From the NCBI GenBank assembly GCA_029776465.1, contig JAKOTC010000245.1:1-5651 (forward strand): a stretch of DNA of 5,651 bases, in the 5' to 3' direction. The DNA comes from Bacillota bacterium (GTDB lineage: Bacteria; Bacillota; Clostridia; Oscillospirales; JAKOTC01). Both the position numbers and the translations under genes were made by a program. Below are positions 4,895-5,651 of this stretch, piece after piece; position 1 is the first letter of the stretch; every line of letters begins with the position of its first letter. Below the pieces are notes generated by a model, which was not told the DNA's origin, ran no database searches, and saw nothing but the letters and a program-made list of their open reading frames with translations.

Positions 4895-5651
4895 CTAGGT
4901 TTTATCCTCAAAGGCGTCTTTTTGATGGGCATGTCCGGTGTCCACCGGATAGACACCCGAGAAGCAACCTGTGCAGAATTCAGTGGTGTCCAAGGATTTC
5001 ACCTTTTGAAGGTTTTCAAGAGAGAGATATTCCAGCGTATCGGCTCCGATAATCTGACGAATTTCCTCCGTGGTCCGGTTATAGGCCAGCAGATTCTCCG
5101 AGGAATCAATATCGGTTCCAAAGAAGCAGGGATAGAGAAAGGGGGGCGCTGAGATGCGCATGTGAACCTCTTTGGCGCCGGCTTTGCGAATCGCATTGAT
5201 GATCCGGGCACAAGTAGTTCCGCGAACAATGGAATCATCCACCAAAATGACCCGCTTTCCTTCCACACTGGCGCGCAGGGGATTTAGCTTCAGATTGACA
5301 GCCTGCTCCCGCGCCATCTGTGAGGGAGCGATAAAGCTTCGTCCTATATATCGATTTTTTAAAAAGGCGGTGCCGAGAGGGATGCCGGATTCCTGGGAAT
5401 AGCCCTGAGCGGCTTCCAGGCCGGAGTCGGGCACGCCGCAGACAATATCCGCATCAACAGGGTGCTGTTTGGCCAGAAAACGTCCCATCCGCTGACGGGC
5501 ATGATAAACGCTTTCGCCGTCGATAATAGAGTCGGGGCGGGCGAAATAGATCAGTTCAAAGACGCACAACCCGTGTTTGCACTTTTTCTCGGGGGGATAG
5601 CTGGTAATGGTCATATCTTTGTCGACGACAACCATTTCACCCGGCTCGATA
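4895..5651 (-). CDS. purF: Amidophosphoribosyltransferase PurF, C-terminal part (runs off the window)
   Basis: PurF makes 5-phosphoribosylamine from PRPP and glutamine, the committed step of purine synthesis. The open frame continues past the right edge: five codons (IEPGE) precede the Met at 5635, and IEPGEM is internal in Bacillus PurF, so that Met is not the start. The missing part is the N-terminal Ntn glutaminase domain. Counting from that Met, the phosphoribosyltransferase domain carries the PRPP loop VILVDDSIVRGTT (129-141), and FARPDS, GVPDS and NRYIGRSFI blocks. Four cysteines (24, 170, 221, 224) match the [4Fe-4S] ligands of the Bacillus enzyme, so this is the iron-sulfur, oxygen-sensitive type rather than the E. 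coli type. It ends at a TAG codon 67 nt before carA with no terminator between, so cotranscription with carAB is likely. Confidence 0.97.
   Translation of the reverse strand, partial: IEPGEMVVVDKDMTITSYPPEKKCKHGLCVFELIYFARPDSIIDGESVYHARQRMGRFLAKQHPVDADIVCGVPDSGLEAAQGYSQESGIPLGTAFLKNRYIGRSFIAPSQMAREQAVNLKLNPLRASVEGKRVILVDDSIVRGTTCARIINAIRKAGAKEVHMRISAPPFLYPCFFGTDIDSSENLLAYNRTTEEIRQIIGADTLEYLSLENLQKVKSLDTTEFCTGCFSGVYPVDTGHAHQKDAFEDKT

Overview
The window looks like a chromosomal piece of a Firmicute of the class Clostridia. This is inferred from AAAGGAG-type ribosome binding sites, intrinsic terminators with U tracts, a [4Fe-4S]-type PurF, a tRNA gene with encoded CCA, and CarA/CarB sequences of clostridial flavour. 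The genus cannot be fixed from the sequence alone.

Bases 569-5651 hold three genes on the minus strand, in transcription order purF (3' part only, running off the right edge), carA and carB. PurF commits PRPP and glutamine to purine synthesis. CarA and CarB form carbamoyl-phosphate synthetase, which supplies carbamoyl phosphate for pyrimidines and arginine. carA and carB overlap by 14 nt. purF and carA are separated by 67 nt with no terminator, so one transcript is likely. No pyr-type attenuator is visible before carA.

Bases 353-518 are a self-contained plus-strand tRNA-Pro(UGG) unit with promoter, tRNA with encoded CCA, and terminator. It converges on carB, and a second hairpin just after it serves the carB side.

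Bases 1-352 contain no convincing protein gene but are unusually structured. The first 154 bases read as the 3' portion of a plus-strand RNA. It has an 11-nt GAAA-tetraloop-receptor motif with flanking sequence resembling the 3' half of a c-di-GMP-I (GEMM-I) riboswitch, a GAAA-capped 10-bp hairpin, another 10-bp hairpin, and an intrinsic terminator with an upstream 8-nt antiterminator complement. Bases 187-302 form a long interrupted inverted repeat enclosing a second terminator-like hairpin. No gene follows these elements on the same strand except the separately promoted tRNA, so the RNA is either an orphan switch or the tail of an unidentified structured RNA. This is the least explained part of the window. 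The enzyme genes are ordinary in content; their linkage is the point of note.
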